Below are positions 19,706 through 22,500 of a DNA stretch of 22,500 nt, piece after piece (the stretch's first letter is position 1; the number at the start of each line of letters is the position of its first letter). The stretch is taken from NCBI RefSeq assembly GCF_964340395.1, contig NC_135555.1, positions 17,808,346-17,830,845 on the forward strand, in the 5' to 3' direction. The notes beneath the pieces are model-generated. The model worked only from the letters and a program-made list of their open reading frames with translations. It was not told where the DNA came from and did not search any database. Both the position numbers and the translations under genes were made by a program. Origin of the DNA: Glandiceps talaboti (Eukaryota; Hemichordata; Enteropneusta; Spengelidae).

Positions 19706-20456
19706 GTGTGTTGACTGCGAAGAAACTAAGAACTTAACATAGATAACTGACTAATAACACGGATAACTGTTATCATCGTTTATCAATTGTGAACATGAAC
19801 AAACATCTTTTCAGTTTTAGACACTTTAGAGTATCACTTACAATCGGTCACTAAACTAGTCGAAATAACAAGGTGTTGATATCACGTTTCCCTCTGTCAT
19901 TTGAAACTTAGCTGCCATAAACATACAGAACAGATAGATGCTACAGAACTAATTGACATCGACGACGTAGGAAGTGATGACGCCCACCAAATGTACCTGT
20001 TATTTATTACGCATAATTCATTATTCACTTCCGCTAATGACGGAAATTGTATTGTACCAACAATGGACCAAACAGTCCGTTGAATGAATTATAGTATTAC
20101 TATTATAGTGGGACAATAAGGGGAAAATGGTTTGCATTATCGTAACATTCAGACATTGCCTCTGGTGAAGGCCTTTTTACCATGTTGACACCTAAGCCAT
20201 TATTGTTTAAAGTATATTGATGTAAGGTAAAGAAAGAAAATACATAATTTATCGAGGAGGTTGGTATAGTGTCCGCTCGATATAACAACTTTCACGATGG
20301 TTTATGTTCCTACCCTAATCGCTATTGACTTTAGCATATTGCGAACAGTGTATAATAGAATGGTATACCCGTGTCTAGATCATGTTTCATGAATATGCCA
20401 AGTGAATGATCCCGACATTGATAAATGCGAATTAAGTCAATTGTATGCAATAGATG
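19706..20456. other. Gene-free stretch
   Basis: Short frames of about 60 codons on both strands, none recognisable. No repeat seen. Confidence 0.5.
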
Positions 20457-20507
20457 CTGTTGTGAATAATTATGTTCTTTCATGATGTAGAAAATTATTC
20501 ACAACAG
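20457..20507. repeat. Perfect 15-bp inverted repeat (hairpin)
   Basis: CTGTTGTGAATAATT (20457-20471) and its exact complement AATTATTCACAACAG (20493-20507) with a 21-nt loop. Not part of the other repeats identified here. Confidence 0.9.
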
Positions 20508-20774
20508 AACAGTATCAGTAAAAAAATATCATTTGTGATATTGAACTGCAGACGTTAAAATTTAATGTTGAATTATATAATTAGTATATATTTGAAAAGG
20601 GAAAGGTATTCGCACGATCGGCCTCTCGGTGCAGTAGTCAAGTACAACAAGATTGTTCCTTGAGCACTGAAATTATCACCCTGCATTTGATAGCCTCACA
20701 TTTATAAAATCCACAGTCTTAATTTAGATAATATATACATTGCATGCTAAAAGCCACCGCGGTTACTCATTTGA

Positions 20775-20960
20775 ATTGCGATACTAATTTACAATACAAA
20801 TGACCAACATATGGCTATATCAAAATAGCATTACTAAACATATGCAAATGGCTTAGGAACTTATAGCTGCGAAACAGTATCTCTTTATCGACAGCAACTT
20901 TGTCGGCTGCCATTGGGGAGCTTCGATTCAGGTAGGACATACGTGCCTTCTTTGCTATGT
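20775..20960 (+). repeat. Dispersed repeat B, copy 2
   Basis: Direct-orientation relative of 2490-2705, with an extra segment (TTATCGACAGCAACTTTGTC, about 20886-20905) not seen in copy 1. The 81-codon minus-strand frame crosses it but differs from the frame in copy 1. Confidence 0.8.
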
Positions 20961-22500
20961 ATAATATGGAGACCCAGAAAAATTCCCACAAGTACAATAA
21001 GCGTTCTCGACCTTGTATCTTAAACATAAGAACCGATGGTTTCCAAAGTAAAGAATGCAAACAATACTATATATCAAAAGCAATATTTGGGAAAGGAGTT
21101 TTTTTTCTTTTTATATGTTTTACAATATAGTGGTATTACTTTATTTTTGACATCTTGTTGGTTTTCCGTTGCATGTTCATGTTTTATGATGGTCATTGCA
21201 AGGCTTTTCAATGTTCAACTTCTATTAGTTGTTCCCTTCGTTTGATCTATATCGTGACTGTTTACATTCATCATTTTGTTGGATCCATAGAGTTAAATTA
21301 CAATTATGCAGCATTCTTCACGTTTTAATATTGTATCAAAACGGGTAACATGATACAGTCTATAGTGAACCTTTGAGGTTATTACAACTTCAAAATTATA
21401 CAAATTAGTCTTTAAACACCAAGGTTGCCGTTCGTCGTGGTGATATTCGTAAGTGTTTGTCGATTGATTTTACTTTTCTTTCTGTCTTTCTGCCTCTCCA
21501 TCCTTTTGTCTGTCTGTTTGTTTGTTTGTCTGTCTGTATTTTGTTAAATTTGTCACATTGGTTTTTCTTTTAATATAGTCATTTGGGTGATTGAATTTCT
21601 CATTATAAAAAAAAACATTTCTTACAAAACAATTCAGTATATAAGGATGTCTTATGCTTTAGTCCAATTATACCAGAAATGATAATGCCTCAGAAATGAT
21701 TGTACAGAAGTTGAATATTTGTATTTCTTGAAAAAATATGGACGATACACTATGTACAAACTTTAATGACATTTCAAATTGCTTTGTTGCCTTGAGATGA
21801 CTAAGCAGTATATTAAAATCATCGAAATACGATTTAATACAAACATGATATTAAATGTGTACGCATAAAGAAAAATAATAAGTCCATATTCACTGACACT
21901 GAGAAGCGATGTTACTATACAGAAATCACAAGAATAGTTGCTGCAAGTTGCTTAAATAAACTGACACTTTTACCAGTTTTTAGGGGCATTGCATTTGCTT
22001 ATTTCAGAACTTTATATGTCTCCTTAATACGGATTGTGGGTATTGGTTATTACTTAATATTTGATTTGCACGGGTTAAAGCGCACAAATGGAACTTTATA
22101 TTCATCATTTCAGAATGTCGATTTAAAGGTCTTTATGAAAAACTTAAAGTAACAATCATGATTTTATTTAAACAATTAGTTTATATTGAAAAAATATTTT
22201 AGTAACTGATCTCTCAGATTGTTGCACATTTCATGTAAAATTTCGATGTTGTCAAGCAGACATGATGCAATTTTATATTACTTTTATTTAACACTGGATA
22301 TTCTAATGTATCTTTACTCTCGCTGTTCCTCTCGTTTTTATTATTCCAACATACATAAACACTAAAGCTTTTCCCAAGTCACCTTTATTTTAGAATGCTT
22401 TATTGAAATACAATTATTGCCTTCAGTTCCATAAATTGAAATAAGTTTTGCTGTAGAATACTCACCTCTCTTGACTGACTTTTGCTATGTTGCCGGCTAT
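20961..22500. other. Gene-free right edge
   Basis: No exon or transposon domain recognised. A degenerate TCTG/TTTG run lies at about 21508-21540. Otherwise AT-rich. Confidence 0.5.

Noticed and set aside
19238-19742. Open frames of 125-181 codons on both strands in the CATA array
   Set aside because: Pure translation of a tetranucleotide repeat (YIHT or MYVC units) open in several frames at once.
21417-21455. Possible decayed duplicate of sulfatase exon 11 (CACCAAGGTTGCC...CGTGGTGATA)
   Set aside because: Only about 25 matching bases with a gap, and no other sulfatase exon nearby; chance similarity is more likely.

Overview
This window is animal nuclear DNA, most likely from a marine invertebrate. 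The signs are split genes with GT-AG introns of a few hundred bases, very dense dinucleotide and tetranucleotide microsatellites, roughly two-thirds AT composition, a non-LTR retrotransposon remnant, and dispersed and tandem repeats. The species cannot be named from the sequence. Nothing suggests bacterial, plasmid or viral DNA.

The one confidently recognised gene is an arylsulfatase of the ARSB/ARSI/ARSJ type on the + strand. Its coding exons run from 4735 to 11663, with a polyadenylation signal at 11879-11884. Sixteen exons join in frame into about 496 residues. All the sulfatase active-site and calcium-site residues I can place are present: the DD pair, the CSPSR formylglycine motif, the K-x-H motif, the His of PHSP, the DN pair and the late Lys. 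The gene looks intact and its product active, with secretory or lysosomal targeting likely. The only uncertain part is the N-terminal junction, where the strongest donor of exon 1 is out of frame with the next obvious acceptor. Two alternative 5' structures are described. The start codon is preceded by an in-frame stop and a good splice acceptor, so a 5'UTR intron is likely. A weak TATA-like promoter candidate lies near 4293.

Left flank (1-4290): no gene recognised. It holds an 18-bp palindrome (417-434), a (TA)n(TG)n block, one copy each of dispersed repeats A (1523-1804) and B (2490-2705), and a perfect 11-bp hairpin (3807-3839).

Right flank (11900-22500): no intact gene recognised. A 118-nt (AG)n tract and a 114-nt (CT)n tract follow the sulfatase. 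Next come an inverted second copy of repeat A (13431-13688), a broken 3' end of a non-LTR retrotransposon ORF2 (about 14000-14640), and a ~150-bp tandem array ending in a microsatellite and a near-palindrome (14655-15510). That last layout resembles Helentron-associated pearl/CvE elements. A large (TA)n-armed foldback (15835-16125) follows, then a long (CATA)n region with a 187-bp higher-order duplication (19274-19705), a 15-bp perfect hairpin (20457-20507) and the second copy of repeat B (20775-20960).

The window holds one ordinary metabolic gene embedded in repeat-rich DNA. I see no multi-gene system or operon. The most interesting leads are the pearl-like tandem element with a POU-octamer-like motif in every unit, the foldback element, and the ambiguous first exons of the sulfatase.
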